Shown here piece after piece: positions 10,563 through 19,359 of a DNA stretch of 64,000 nt. Position 1 is the stretch's first letter. Each line of letters begins with the position of its first letter. The notes beneath the pieces are model-generated. The model had not been told where the DNA came from. It was given only the letters and a program-made list of their open reading frames with translations, and made no database searches. This DNA is from Sphingopyxis sp. CCNWLW2. GTDB taxonomy: Bacteria; Pseudomonadota; Alphaproteobacteria; Sphingomonadales; Sphingomonadaceae. A program made the position numbers and the translations under genes. The DNA lies in assembly GCF_037095755.1 (NCBI RefSeq), contig NZ_JBAWKJ010000001.1, positions 1,553,001-1,617,000 on the forward strand, given 5' to 3'.

Positions 10563-10793
10563 TCAGGCCAGGTTTCCGTTCCCGCCGGACCCGAATTCGG
10601 CGATCAGCGCCTGCGCTTCGCCCAGATCCTCGTCGAGCACCATGATGCGCACCGGGATAAGCAAGCCGACGCTTTCGGCGATATTCATGCCCGCGTCGAA
10701 GCACACCGCGTGGACGCCCGCGCTTTCGAGCCGGCCGCGCAGCAGCTCGGCCTCGGCGCCGTTGGGCAGACGCACCAACTCGACCAATGGCAT
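10563..10793 (-). CDS. DUF2007 domain-containing protein
   Basis: A 76-aa protein starting at an ATGA overlap with the PNPOx-like gene. The sequence MPLVELVRLPNGAEAELLRGRLESAGVHAV and the ending LDEDLGEAQALIAEF fit DUF2007, sometimes called a putative signal-transducing protein with a PII-like fold. The overlap suggests coupling to the upstream gene. The molecular function is not known. Confidence 0.8.
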   Translation of the reverse strand: MPLVELVRLPNGAEAELLRGRLESAGVHAVCFDAGMNIAESVGLLIPVRIMVLDEDLGEAQALIAEFGSGGNGNLA

Positions 10794-11356
10794 CAGGCGT
10801 CGCCCGCGATGAAGCGGTCGGTCGGGCGCGTCGGCAGCCCGTCGATGCTGCGGTCGCGTTCCTTGAACTTTTCGACCCACAGCGTGCGGTCGGCCTGGCG
10901 GTGATATTTCTGCAGCGTGTCGCGCTCGTGCTGCAATTCCATCATCGGCACGCCCCAGCCGCAGCTCGTCTGTACGCTGTCGACGTCGATCACGAAGATC
11001 TGGCGTGTGCCGGGAAGCAGCGTGAAATGCGCCGCGAGCGCGTCCCATTCGGCATCCTGCGGCAGCACGGGGCGCCCGCGGCCATAGATACGCAGGATCA
11101 GCGCGCTGCGGTCGAAGGCGCAGAACATGATCGTGATCCGCCCGTCGGCGGCCAGGTGCGCGTGCGTCTCGTTCCCCGATCCGCCGAGGTCAAGATAGGC
11201 GACCTGCCGGTCCGACAGGATACGGAAGCTGTCCGCATAGCCTTTGGGCGACAGGTTGATGCGTGCATCGGCGGCGGCGGTCGCGGTGAAATAGACCGGC
11301 TGCTTTTCGATGAAGGCGATATGCTTGTCGGTCAGCGTTTCGGTAAATTCGGCCAT
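10793..11356 (-). CDS. Pyridoxamine 5'-phosphate oxidase-related flavin protein
   Basis: A 187-aa protein with the PNPOx-like split-barrel pattern: KQPVYFTATAAADARINLSPKG near the N terminus, then AYLDLGGSGNETHAHL and ITIMFCAFDRSALILRIYGRG. This subfamily binds FMN or F420-like cofactors and is usually annotated only as PNPOx-related; true PdxH lacks this C-terminal region. The DUF2007 gene overlaps its stop, which suggests a two-gene unit. Confidence 0.82.
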   Translation of the reverse strand: MAEFTETLTDKHIAFIEKQPVYFTATAAADARINLSPKGYADSFRILSDRQVAYLDLGGSGNETHAHLAADGRITIMFCAFDRSALILRIYGRGRPVLPQDAEWDALAAHFTLLPGTRQIFVIDVDSVQTSCGWGVPMMELQHERDTLQKYHRQADRTLWVEKFKERDRSIDGLPTRPTDRFIAGDA

Positions 11357-11390
11357 GCTCGGGCTCCGCTGGATTGGTCGGTTCGCCCTA

Positions 11391-11975
11391 TCACCAATTC
11401 TTGCCCTCTTCTATCGCGGCTTCCTCGTCGGCGCGGGTGGCGCGGCCGAGGGCCTCGTTGCGATGCGGAAAGCGGCCGAAGCGGTCGACGATGTCGAAAT
11501 GTTTCTGCGCATAGTCCTGGAACATCGGGGCGTCGAACCGCGCGAACAGGCGCAGCGATTCGCGCTGGTCGTCCATATTCTCGCTATGCTGAAACGGCAG
11601 GCAGGCGAATTGACGCCGCGCATCGGGCCAGTTCTCGTGCCAGCCGTGCTCGACAATGCCGCGCGCAATCGCGCGGGCGAGATCGTCGGTCGCAAAGGCG
11701 TCTGCGTGGCCGCGATAGATGTTGCGCGGCACCTGGTCGAACAGGATCGTCGCGGCGAGCGCGGTGTCAGGGTCGGTCAGGAAGGTTTCGACGGGCTGCG
11801 AACGTAGTGCTTCGTGCCACCCTTCGGCGAGATTGCGGACCTCGGCGTCGAAGTCGGCGCCGCCGCCGTACCAGTCGTCCATGCCGTGGTCGTCAAACCA
11901 GAAGGAGAGGAGTTGCCGGGCCCAGTCGGCGGGGGGCGGGGCATTTTCGTTCTCGGCCAAGGTCTTTGTTCCCAT
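11391..11975 (-). CDS. DUF924 family protein
   Basis: A 194-aa protein recognised by LLSFWFDDHGMDDWYGGG at the N terminus, by ILFDQVPRNIYRG and by FACLPFQHSENMDDQ, all typical of DUF924, an alpha-helical (TPR-like) family of unknown function. The ATG at 11975 is chosen over a TTG one codon earlier. The ribosome-binding region lies in the arm of a repeat hairpin at 11980-12007, which could reduce translation. Confidence 0.85.
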   Translation of the reverse strand: MGTKTLAENENAPPPADWARQLLSFWFDDHGMDDWYGGGADFDAEVRNLAEGWHEALRSQPVETFLTDPDTALAATILFDQVPRNIYRGHADAFATDDLARAIARGIVEHGWHENWPDARRQFACLPFQHSENMDDQRESLRLFARFDAPMFQDYAQKHFDIVDRFGRFPHRNEALGRATRADEEAAIEEGKNW

Positions 11976-11979
11976 CAAG

Positions 11980-12007
11980 CGTCATCCCGGCGGAGGCCGG
12001 GATGACG
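11980..12007. repeat. Short perfect inverted repeat over the DUF924 ribosome-binding region
   Basis: A 12-bp perfect stem, CGTCATCCCGGC / GCCGGGATGACG, has a 4-nt loop and belongs to the same repeat class as 13881-13957. It begins 4 bp upstream of the DUF924 ATG on the minus strand, so the mRNA hairpin would cover the Shine-Dalgarno region. Confidence 0.75.
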
Positions 12008-12047
12008 ACTTTAATGGGGATTAGGGCGCGCGCAACCGCGCCCGAGC

Positions 12048-12443
12048 TCACTTGGCGCGGCGATAGGGGACGAATTCGCCGAGCGACACGAAGCCGGCGT
12101 ACATATGGCTGCTGCGGTCGCGCAGTTCGACGGCGTCGATGCTGCACAGCTGGCTGCCGATCGTTTTCGTCACGAGAATATCGTCATCGTCGAGCGATTC
12201 GGCGCCGCCCTTGGGCCGGTTGACCCAATAGGTGCTGCCGACCTTGTAGACGATCGCCGTCTTTTCGATGATCTGCGAGCTGCGCGCGGTCGAGAGCGAG
12301 ATGCAATCCTGCGGTTCGCCCGCAACACGGCCTTCGAGCAGCTTGGCGAGCTGGTCTTCGGGCGCAAGCTTTTCGCGCGCGGTGGCGGCGGGGGCGGCCG
12401 CGATGGCGGCGGCGGCGAGAAGCGCCGGGATGAGGTGACGCAT
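12048..12443 (-). CDS. Hypothetical exported protein (131 aa)
   Basis: The start at 12443 is preferred over one seven codons upstream because AGGAG lies about 9 nt before it. The N terminus MRHLIPALLAAAAIAAAPAA is a signal peptide. The mature domain has two cysteines (in PQDCISLS and SQLCSID) that could form a disulfide. This pattern is often seen in small sphingomonad periplasmic proteins. No function known. Confidence 0.7.
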   Translation of the reverse strand: MRHLIPALLAAAAIAAAPAATAREKLAPEDQLAKLLEGRVAGEPQDCISLSTARSSQIIEKTAIVYKVGSTYWVNRPKGGAESLDDDDILVTKTIGSQLCSIDAVELRDRSSHMYAGFVSLGEFVPYRRAK

Positions 12444-12526
12444 GGGTTCAACTCCTATCTTCATCAGACCCTACCCGGCGCCTTCTTACGCCTGCCCGCG
12501 TGAACAGACGCTGACTCGCCGTTGTT

Positions 12527-13747
12527 TCAGCACGCCCCGTCGGGAAGCGGGATGCCCAGCGGGCCTTTGCATTTCTTCTTCTTCGCGGGTTCGGCCGGGG
12601 TGCTGCCGCCCGTATTCGATCCGCTCATCCCGCCGAAATCGGCGCCGACCATCAGCATCGTGTGCGAGCGGAAGCGCACCTTCGCGGTCCAGTCGATATT
12701 CCACGCGGCATTGCCCGCGGGCTTGGGCGGATAGGAGAAATTGGCCTCGGGCCCGAAAGCGTTGAGGTTGCCGATCAGCATCTCGCCCGACGCCTTCTTG
12801 ACCTCGGCGGGGATCTGGCAGCTCGTTTGGCTCGGCGGCATCACGATCTTCTTGGTGACAAGATTCGCTACCACCGACGGGGGCAGCCAGTCCCAGAGGC
12901 CGCCGCCGAATTCCTTCGATGCGCTGCTCGTCCACCAGACGATGTCGCCCATGTCGTTCTTGCCGCCGCCATTGCCCATGCCGCCGATCGTCCATGCGAC
13001 ATAGCCCGTCGCGCTCGGCACCGAATTCCAGCGGACCATCACCGACTGGTCGCCCTGGATCGCGGTCGAGGCCGAAAGCCCCTGCATATAATCCTGCGCC
13101 AGCGTGAAGTTGATGTCGGGGCCGATATTGCTCGCGACGCGGTGCGCGCCGAGCAGCGACGAGCCCGATCCGGGCTGCTTGCCGCCCTTGCTATTCGGCC
13201 AGTCGACATAGGAACGGCTGTTCGCCTTGCTCACCTCGCGGATCACCGGGACCGCGCTGGAGAAGAGATTGGGCGGCATCTGCCCCGCGGCGACCTTGGC
13301 GAAATCGATCACCACCGGCTGGCCGGGGCCCGCCTTCGCGCCGCAGCCCCAATAGAGGAGCAAACGGCCTTTCGGGCGCTCGAATGGCGTGGTTCCGGTC
13401 TCTTCCTTGCTCGCCTCCCAGGTCAGCGGGACCGATTTGCCCATCTTGGCCTGCGGCAGGAAGAAATGATCGCCCTTCGGCGGCGGCGCGGTGGCGGCGT
13501 CGTTCGATCCGAGGCGGAGGAGGAGTTGGTGCGCGACCTTGCTCGACGGATCGCCGCCGAACATCATCCCCATCGCGCCGCCGAGGCCGCCCCTGCCGCC
13601 GCCCGCCATCGCGGCGAAGCCCGACATCGTCGCGACGTCCATTTCGTAACGCTCTTTGGGGCCGGTCGTTTTTTGCGCCGAGCCGGGAACGGCGGCGAGG
13701 ACCGCGGCGACGGCCGCCACGGAAATAAAACGCAGATTCGAACGCAT
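12527..13747 (-). CDS. Hypothetical secreted protein, about 400 aa
   Basis: The start at 13747 is supported by GGGAGGG and by a signal peptide (MRSNLRFISVAAVAAVLAAV ... GSAQ). The open frame continues upstream without one. The mature protein has a Gly/Met-rich segment (about 40-65), a region with DHFFLPQAKMGKSVPL, many W/Y residues, and a Lys/Cys-rich end (AKKKKCKGPLG ... GAC). It seems built from beta-sandwich units that I cannot assign. Good codon bias supports a real gene. It stands alone. Confidence 0.65.
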   Translation of the reverse strand: MRSNLRFISVAAVAAVLAAVPGSAQKTTGPKERYEMDVATMSGFAAMAGGGRGGLGGAMGMMFGGDPSSKVAHQLLLRLGSNDAATAPPPKGDHFFLPQAKMGKSVPLTWEASKEETGTTPFERPKGRLLLYWGCGAKAGPGQPVVIDFAKVAAGQMPPNLFSSAVPVIREVSKANSRSYVDWPNSKGGKQPGSGSSLLGAHRVASNIGPDINFTLAQDYMQGLSASTAIQGDQSVMVRWNSVPSATGYVAWTIGGMGNGGGKNDMGDIVWWTSSASKEFGGGLWDWLPPSVVANLVTKKIVMPPSQTSCQIPAEVKKASGEMLIGNLNAFGPEANFSYPPKPAGNAAWNIDWTAKVRFRSHTMLMVGADFGGMSGSNTGGSTPAEPAKKKKCKGPLGIPLPDGAC

Positions 13748-13880
13748 ATTACCCTCCCTGTTGCGGAGGATGCCCCCGCGGATGATGCGACCGATTCTTC
13801 TTCTGTTTGCGTAAGCTATATGCGCGGGAGCGGCGAACGCCAAGTGAGGGCGGTCACAGGCGGCATGCGACGCAAATCTT

Positions 13881-13957
13881 CGTCACCCCGGACTTGATCC
13901 GGGGCCTGCCTTTCTTCGCGAAAAGAAGGCGGGTGCCGGGTCAAGCCCGGCATGACG
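13881..13957. repeat. Dispersed inverted repeat between TldD and a hypothetical gene
   Basis: The outer arms, CGTCACCCCGGACTTGATCC and GGGTCAAGCCCGGCATGACG, pair imperfectly. An inner pair, GCCTGCCTTTCTT / AAAAGAAGGCGGG, closes around CGCG. The element occupies most of the 217-bp intergenic gap just after the tldD stop codon (13965). Confidence 0.75.
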
Positions 13958-13964
13958 AAATGGA

Positions 13965-15407
13965 TCAGGCCGTGCCGCCCACGGTCAGTCCGTTCACCAG
14001 CAAGGTGGGCTGGCCGACGCCCGCGGGGACGCTTTGCCCCGCCTTGCCACAGATGCCGATGCCTTCGTCGATCGCCATGTCGTTGCCGATACCCGTGACT
14101 TTCGTCAGCACGCTCGGGCCGTCGCCGATCAGGGTCGCGCCCTTGATCGAGTCGCCCAATTTGCCATTCTCGATCTTGTAGGCCTCGGTGCAGCTGAAGA
14201 CGAATTTGCCCGACACGATGTCGACCTGTCCGCCGCCGAAGCTTTTGGCGAAAATGCCGTTCTTGACGCGGCTAAGCAGCTCGGTGGGATCGTCGTTGCC
14301 GCCGCGCATGAAAGTGTTGGTCATCCGCGGCATCGGGGCGTGCGCGAAGCTTTCGCGGCGCCCGTTGCCGGTGGGCTCGACGCCCATCAGGCGGGCGTTG
14401 AGCCGGTCCTGCATATAGCCTTTGAGGATGCCATCCTCGATCAGCACCGTTTCGCCCGTCGGCGTGCCTTCGTCGTCGATGCTGAGCGAGCCGCGGCGGC
14501 CGCCGCCGACGGGGCTGTCCATCGCGCCGTCGTCGACGACGGTGACGCCGGGCGCCGCAACGCGCTCGCCGATGCGGCCCGAAAAGGCACTGGTGCCCTT
14601 GCGGTTGAAATCGCCTTCGAGCCCGTGACCGACCGCTTCGTGGAGCAGCACGCCGGGCCAGCCGGGGCCGAGCAGCACGGTGAACTCGCCCGCGGGGGCG
14701 TCGACGGCGCGCAGGTTGACGAGCGCCTGGCTCAGCGCCTCGTCGATCGCGCGGTTCCATTGCGCGGGTTCGAACAGATGATCGTACATGTAACGGCCGC
14801 CGAGGCCGAAATAGCCGGTTTCGCGACGGCCGTTTTCCTCGACCACGATCGAGACGTTGAGGCGGACTAGCGGACGGATGTCGGTCGCGAGGAAGCCGTC
14901 GGCGCGGACGATCTCGACCACCGACCAGCTGCCCGCGAGCGCGACCGATACCTGGACGATGCGCGGATCGCGCGCGCGCGCGGCGGCGTCGATTTCCTGG
15001 CAGAGCGCGACCTTCTTCGCGAAGGGGATGAGGTCGAGCGGGTTCGCTTCGTCGTAAAGATGGCGGTTGGTGCGCGGCGGCGGCGCGGCGTGCGCCTGAT
15101 TCGACGGGTCGAGCAGCGCGAGCGTTTCGGCGGCGCGGCGGATCGCGCCGGCGCTGATATCGCTGGCATGCGCAAAGCCCGTCATCTCGCCCGACACGGC
15201 GCGCAGGCCAAAACCTGCGTCGGTCGAATAGTCGGCGGTCTTGAGGCGTCCGTCGTCGAAGCCGAAGCTCTCGGTCGCGCGATATTGCAAATAGAGCTCG
15301 CCGTCGTCAGCCTTGGCGAGCGCTTCGCGCGCGAGCTTCTGCGCAAGGTCGGGGTCGAGCGCGTCGGCGCGGTAGAGGAAGCGGCGGGGATCGGTCGGGC
15401 TTGTCAT
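13965..15407 (-). CDS. tldD: Metalloprotease TldD
   Basis: A 480-aa zinc protease of the TldD/PmbA (U62) family. With TldE (PmbA) it processes small modified peptides. The start at 15407 (MTSPTDPRRFLYRADALDP) is preferred over 23 extra N-terminal residues from an upstream frame. The HExxxH zinc motif is HEAVGHGLEGD with H256, E257 and H261. The C terminus has the family's GxGICGKAGQ and VNGLTVGG patterns. No pmbA/tldE partner is in this window. A repeat follows the gene. Confidence 0.95.
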   Translation of the reverse strand: MTSPTDPRRFLYRADALDPDLAQKLAREALAKADDGELYLQYRATESFGFDDGRLKTADYSTDAGFGLRAVSGEMTGFAHASDISAGAIRRAAETLALLDPSNQAHAAPPPRTNRHLYDEANPLDLIPFAKKVALCQEIDAAARARDPRIVQVSVALAGSWSVVEIVRADGFLATDIRPLVRLNVSIVVEENGRRETGYFGLGGRYMYDHLFEPAQWNRAIDEALSQALVNLRAVDAPAGEFTVLLGPGWPGVLLHEAVGHGLEGDFNRKGTSAFSGRIGERVAAPGVTVVDDGAMDSPVGGGRRGSLSIDDEGTPTGETVLIEDGILKGYMQDRLNARLMGVEPTGNGRRESFAHAPMPRMTNTFMRGGNDDPTELLSRVKNGIFAKSFGGGQVDIVSGKFVFSCTEAYKIENGKLGDSIKGATLIGDGPSVLTKVTGIGNDMAIDEGIGICGKAGQSVPAGVGQPTLLVNGLTVGGTA

Positions 15408-15525
15408 TGGACCGATATAGGGAGGTGGGCCAGCGAGGCAAAGGCCCGTTCGTTGTGAACGGCGATCATGTGACATGCGTCCGAATGTCGGCTTGGGGGT
15501 GGGAAGCGGACATTGCTGCTTCGAG

Positions 15526-15831
15526 TTACACGCATCCCTTTTGAGTTGCTCGAAACGTGAAGGACTGGGCCATGCCCGGGGTCACGTAGCCAACGACGCA
15601 TTCGCGTTCGTCGCCCGAGGTGTAGCGAAGTGTGATATGCCCGCTTCCTTCGCAATCGATCGCCTTGCTGACAGACAAGCGATCACCATTCCGCCGGAGT
15701 GGCACTTCCGATCCACACAGCACAAGTTTGGCACCCGAAACGGCCTTTTGCTCATCCATCACTACAAACGTGTTGTCGACAGTTGAACAAGCCGCGACGA
15801 GCATTAAAATTGGGAGCAAAAATACTCTCAT
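15526..15831 (-). CDS. Small putative lipoprotein
   Basis: A 101-aa protein with a short signal peptide ending in a lipobox (MRVFLLPILMLVAAC, acylated Cys15). Three further cysteines lie in the mature part (LVLCGSE, AIDCEGS, RECVVG) and one at QKGCV. It should be anchored in the outer or inner membrane. The region has visibly lower GC than its surroundings. Function unknown. Confidence 0.65.
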   Translation of the reverse strand: MRVFLLPILMLVAACSTVDNTFVVMDEQKAVSGAKLVLCGSEVPLRRNGDRLSVSKAIDCEGSGHITLRYTSGDERECVVGYVTPGMAQSFTFRATQKGCV

Positions 15832-15888
15832 TTGAACTGTCTGACAGATACCACTTGGGTCCGCAATCGGTCGAAAGCGGTCATCGAG

Positions 15889-16443
15889 CTAGAGGTAATT
15901 GACCGTCAGCGTAAACGTCCCGCTGTAGTCGCCCGCGGGCTGGTTCGCCGGGACGGTGAGCGTGCCGCCGATATAATAGGTCTGCACTCCGCTCGGCAAC
16001 AGCGTGCCGCCGAGCAGTGCGACGCCGCCGCCACCGGTGCTCGCGGCGCGCACAAGGCTGGCGGTCATCGCCGGCGCGGCGCCGCCGACGCGCGCGAGCG
16101 TGGCGGAGGTGCTGCCCGACACGGTGATCAGCAGGATGCCGCCGGTGCCCTGGAAAATCGCGCGCTGGCCGTCGTTCGCGATGGCGGTCGCGCCGCCGCC
16201 CGTCGTCCGCGCGTTGGTGACGGGGTTGATTGTCACGGTGCCGGCGGTGGGGCCGCTGATCAGCGTCCCGAAATCGAGGTCGTCGGTCTTGATCAGCGTG
16301 TTCGGCCGGACGACCGTCGCATTGACGATGACATTGGTGTCGGCGGCACGGGCCGGTCCGCACAGCGCAGCGCTCGCCGCCAGCGCCGCGATGATCAGGG
16401 CGCGAGCAGCCCCCCGACAGTTTCCGGTCCCTTGAATCCCCAC
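15889..16443 (-). CDS. DUF4402 domain-containing exported protein (copy 1)
   Basis: About 184 aa. I favour the GTG at 16443 because AGGAG precedes it by 8 nt; an ATG at 16467 lacks a clear site. A signal peptide ends at PARAAD. The mature part has NATVVRPNTLIKTDDLDFGTLI, then GTVTINPVTNARTTGG, and ends PAGDYSGTFTLTVNYL, the DUF4402 pattern. These are beta-sandwich surface proteins, probably fimbria- or adhesin-like. A paralogue with the same ending lies at 16873-17436. Confidence 0.8.
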   Translation of the reverse strand: MGIQGTGNCRGAARALIIAALAASAALCGPARAADTNVIVNATVVRPNTLIKTDDLDFGTLISGPTAGTVTINPVTNARTTGGGATAIANDGQRAIFQGTGGILLITVSGSTSATLARVGGAAPAMTASLVRAASTGGGGVALLGGTLLPSGVQTYYIGGTLTVPANQPAGDYSGTFTLTVNYL

Positions 16444-16539
16444 AGATTCTGCTCCTGTCTGGCACATCTTGTGCCAGCCGGACCTTCATCATCGATGCAT
16501 GGGGTTGGTGAATCGGCCGTTTACTTGCCGCGGCGGGGC

Positions 16540-16737
16540 TTATGCCTTGTCGGCAACGCCGCCGATCAGAACGAAGCGCCGGTCGCAATAGCCGCAATCG
16601 GCGAAGCCCTCGTCGGTGTCGATTTCGAGCCACACGCGCGGATGGCCGAGCGCCGCATCGGCGAGGCCGTCGCCGGTGCCGTCGCAGGCGATGCGGGTCT
16701 TGGGCGTGCGGATGGTTTCGGGTGCGGGCTGGGTCAT
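16540..16737 (-). CDS. CHCC-type zinc-finger domain protein
   Basis: A 65-aa protein starting MTQPAPETIRTPKTRIACDG. The longer upstream frame has no support. The zinc ligands fit C(19)DG...GHPRVWLEI...C(46)GYC(49), the pattern shared with the NDUFS6 accessory subunit of complex I. In alphaproteobacteria such small proteins are widespread as solitary genes. Here it lies between the two DUF4402 genes but probably has no role with them. Confidence 0.85.
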   Translation of the reverse strand: MTQPAPETIRTPKTRIACDGTGDGLADAALGHPRVWLEIDTDEGFADCGYCDRRFVLIGGVADKA

Positions 16738-16803
16738 CGACCGCGCCCATAGCAAGCGGGACGGGCGCCCGCAATCGGGTCTGAGCAATCCGTGTGGGGC
16801 GTT

Positions 16804-16855
16804 GACGGCACCGGCGCAGGCACCTTTCGGGCGCAAGTGGTCCCCCGGTGCCGTC
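16804..16855. repeat. Perfect 11-bp inverted repeat after the second DUF4402 gene
   Basis: GACGGCACCGG (16804-16814) pairs exactly with CCGGTGCCGTC (16845-16855) around a 30-nt loop. It lies 17 bp past the stop of the DUF4402 gene on the minus strand. No U run follows, so it is more likely an mRNA 3'-end stabiliser or a Rho-assisted end than a classic terminator. Confidence 0.55.
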
Positions 16856-16872
16856 TTCCCCCCACGGAAGGT

Positions 16873-17436
16873 CTAAAGATAGTTCAATGTGATCGTGAAC
16901 GTGCCGCTGTAGTCGCCGGGTGCCTGGCTGGCGCCGACTTCGAGCGTGCCGCCGACGGGAAAATTATAGTTTCCGAGCGTTGAGGTGATGCGGAAGCGCG
17001 TCGGTGTCGTCGCGAGGAGCGCGGTCGGCGTGCTGCCGATTGCGAAATCGCGCACGCGCATCCGCGTGCCCGGCCCGGTGATCCAGATATTGTTCGACCC
17101 GAGCGAGATGTTGACCTGGCGGTTGACGGTACCGAGCCCCGCGAAGCGCGCGGGTTCGCCGCCACCCCCCGCGAGCGTGACGCCGCCGGTGCGGCTGCGC
17201 GACCCGTCGGGTTCGATCGTTACCGTCCCCGCGCTCGCCGACGGAATGATGTCGCCGAAATCGAGGTCGTTGACCTTGAAGAAGGAAAGCGGGCGAAGCA
17301 CGATCGCTTCGGCCTGCGCCCCCGCGCCGGTCTGTGCCATCGCCGGCGAAGAAGCGGCGACGGACGCGATCAGGAGCGCAAAGGCGGCTGGGCCGCGCTG
17401 CATCGGCAACGGGCAAATGATGTGGCTGGTCCTCAC
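16873..17436 (-). CDS. DUF4402 domain-containing exported protein (copy 2)
   Basis: About 187 aa from a GTG at 17436, preceded by an AGG/GGGG stretch. An ATG 11 codons later (17403) would also leave a full signal peptide, so the start is uncertain. After cleavage (AMAQ) the protein has AIVLRPLSFFKVNDLDFGDII, then GTVTIEPDGSRSRTGGV, and ends APGDYSGTFTITLNYL. Parts match copy 1 almost word for word. It is probably a surface or fimbrial subunit. Neither chaperone nor usher genes are nearby. Confidence 0.8.
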   Translation of the reverse strand: MRTSHIICPLPMQRGPAAFALLIASVAASSPAMAQTGAGAQAEAIVLRPLSFFKVNDLDFGDIIPSASAGTVTIEPDGSRSRTGGVTLAGGGGEPARFAGLGTVNRQVNISLGSNNIWITGPGTRMRVRDFAIGSTPTALLATTPTRFRITSTLGNYNFPVGGTLEVGASQAPGDYSGTFTITLNYL

Positions 17437-17538
17437 GAGCCCCGACCTAGCGGCGGGTTTTCAATTTGGGGTTAATGCCGCGCTGACGAAAAATTAGCGG
17501 GCTTTCGCGAGCGCTGGTGCGCGGCTATGGAGGCGGCC

Positions 17539-18459
17539 ATGAGTGAAGCCGCCATCCGCATCGACGCCGTCTCCAAACTCTATGCCGGCGGCAAGCAGGC
17601 GCTCGACAATGTCAGTTTCGACGTGCCGCGCGGCCAGATCTTCGGCCTCCTCGGCCCGAACGGCGCGGGCAAGTCGACGCTGATCAACATCCTCGCCGGC
17701 CTCGTCAACAAGACGAGCGGGCATGCGAGCATCTGGGGGTTCGACATCGACGCCGACCCGCGGAACGCCAAATATTCGATCGGCATCGTGCCGCAGGAGA
17801 TCGTCTTCGATCCCTTCTTCACGCCATATGAGACGCTCGAGAATCAGGCGGGGCTGTACGGCGTGCCCAAGGACGGGCGCATCTCGGACGCGCTGCTCGC
17901 CGCGGTGCATCTCTCGGACAAGCGCGACGCCTATGCGCGTACGCTTTCGGGGGGCATGAAGCGCCGTCTGCTCGTGGCAAAGGCAATGGTGCATTCGCCG
18001 CCGATCATCGTGCTCGACGAACCGACCGCGGGGGTCGACATCGAACTTCGCCAGCAGCTCTGGGAATATGTGCAGGGCCTCAACGATCGCGGCGTGACCG
18101 TGGTGCTGACGACGCATTATCTCGAAGAAGCCGAGGAGCTGTGCGACCGGATCGCGATCATCAACCATGGCAAGCTGATCGCCAACAAGCCGACGCGCGA
18201 GCTGGTCGACATGGCGCGCGAGAAGATCGTCGTCGTGACGCTCGACGCCGATGTCACGGTGTTGCCGACGCACCCTGCGTTCGAGAAGGTCGAGCGCGAG
18301 GGCGAGCGCGGGCTCGCGATCAGCTACAACAAGGACCGCATGAACGCGGGCGAGGTGCTCGCCGCGGTCAATGCGATGGGCCATGGCATCGTCGATGTCT
18401 CGACGCGCGAGGCCGATCTCGAGGATGTGTTCCTCAACCTGACGCGCAGCGCCGCCTGA
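17539..18459 (+). CDS. ABC transporter ATP-binding protein (ABC-2/YadG type)
   Basis: A 306-aa ATPase. The start at 17539 has GGAGG five bases upstream and is preferred over an in-frame ATG at 17527. It has Walker A GPNGAGKST, Q-loop IGIVPQE, signature LSGGMKRRL, Walker B IIVLDEPTAGVD and switch His in TTHYLEEAEEL. The C-terminal extension is typical of export-type ATPases that pair with an ABC-2 permease (compare YadG-YadH). No permease gene is adjacent, so its partner must be elsewhere. Confidence 0.9.
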   Translation: MSEAAIRIDAVSKLYAGGKQALDNVSFDVPRGQIFGLLGPNGAGKSTLINILAGLVNKTSGHASIWGFDIDADPRNAKYSIGIVPQEIVFDPFFTPYETLENQAGLYGVPKDGRISDALLAAVHLSDKRDAYARTLSGGMKRRLLVAKAMVHSPPIIVLDEPTAGVDIELRQQLWEYVQGLNDRGVTVVLTTHYLEEAEELCDRIAIINHGKLIANKPTRELVDMAREKIVVVTLDADVTVLPTHPAFEKVEREGERGLAISYNKDRMNAGEVLAAVNAMGHGIVDVSTREADLEDVFLNLTRSAA

Positions 18460-18462
18460 GCG

Positions 18463-19287
18463 TCAGCGCCGCGTCAGGCGCGCGGCGACCCCGAAATGGT
18501 CGGACGGATATTCGCCGTCCACTGCCTCGCTGCCGATGATCCGCGTGGCGGCAACGGCGAAGTGCGCCGATTCGGCAAAAATATGATCGATCACGCGCGG
18601 GGCGTGGCCGCGCGCGGGATTGAGCGTGGTCGGTGCCGCGCCTGCTGCGAGGGCCGAAATGAAGCGCGGCGGTCCCAGCGCGGCGAGGCCGGGGTCGTCG
18701 AGCGGCGCGTTGAAATCGCCCATCACGATGAGCGGCGTGCCGTCGGACGGTAACCAGGCGAGCAGGTCGGCGACCTGTTCGGTGCGCACCGCCGCGGCCT
18801 CGGGCTGCCACGCAAGATGCGTCGCGACGACATCGACCGGGCCGTCGCCGGTCCGCACGCGCACGCGGATCGCGGTGCGATAATCGGACAAGGGTTCGAG
18901 CTTGCGGCGGGCGACGTCGATCACGGGAAGCCGGGTCAGGATCGCATTGCCATAGCGTTTGGGCGCGCCGTCGGGTTCGGGGGCGACGAAATGGACTTGC
19001 GTGTAGCCGAGGTCGCGCGCGATCGTGACCGCCTGATTGGGCAGACCCTTGCCCGCATCCTCGAGCACCTCCTCGAGTGCGATGACATCGGCGTCGGCCG
19101 CCCGGAGAGCTGCGGTCAGCAGCGGCAGCCGTTTCGGCCACTGGCCGCCCGCGTCGTGCCAGATGTTGAAGGTCGCAACGCCGAGTTCGCCCGCCGATCT
19201 TCCCCCGACGCGATGCGCGCACGCCGCAAGCGGCAGCCCCGCGATTCCGGCCAGCAGCGCGCGCCGGTCAAGTTCCGCTTTGAACAT
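18463..19287 (-). CDS. Exported endonuclease/exonuclease/phosphatase family protein
   Basis: A 274-aa protein. The N terminus has a signal with RR (LDRRALLAGIAGLPLAAC). It could be a Tat signal or a lipoprotein with Cys at the lipobox, so the mature enzyme lies outside the cytoplasm. EEP catalytic motifs are ATFNIWHD, VIALEEVLED, VVATHLAWQ, IVMGDFNAPL and SDHFGVAARL. It resembles secreted sphingomyelinase- or nuclease-like phosphoesterases, and the substrate is unknown. It is unrelated in position to the other EEP gene at 9849. It converges with the ABC ATPase, 3 bp apart. Confidence 0.85.
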   Translation of the reverse strand: MFKAELDRRALLAGIAGLPLAACAHRVGGRSAGELGVATFNIWHDAGGQWPKRLPLLTAALRAADADVIALEEVLEDAGKGLPNQAVTIARDLGYTQVHFVAPEPDGAPKRYGNAILTRLPVIDVARRKLEPLSDYRTAIRVRVRTGDGPVDVVATHLAWQPEAAAVRTEQVADLLAWLPSDGTPLIVMGDFNAPLDDPGLAALGPPRFISALAAGAAPTTLNPARGHAPRVIDHIFAESAHFAVAATRIIGSEAVDGEYPSDHFGVAARLTRR

Positions 19288-19359
19288 GTCGACAAATTCC
19301 CCTGGCTCGCGTCTTCGATCCCCCTGTCATGCGGCGCCTTGCTGTGCAACAGAGGCGCC

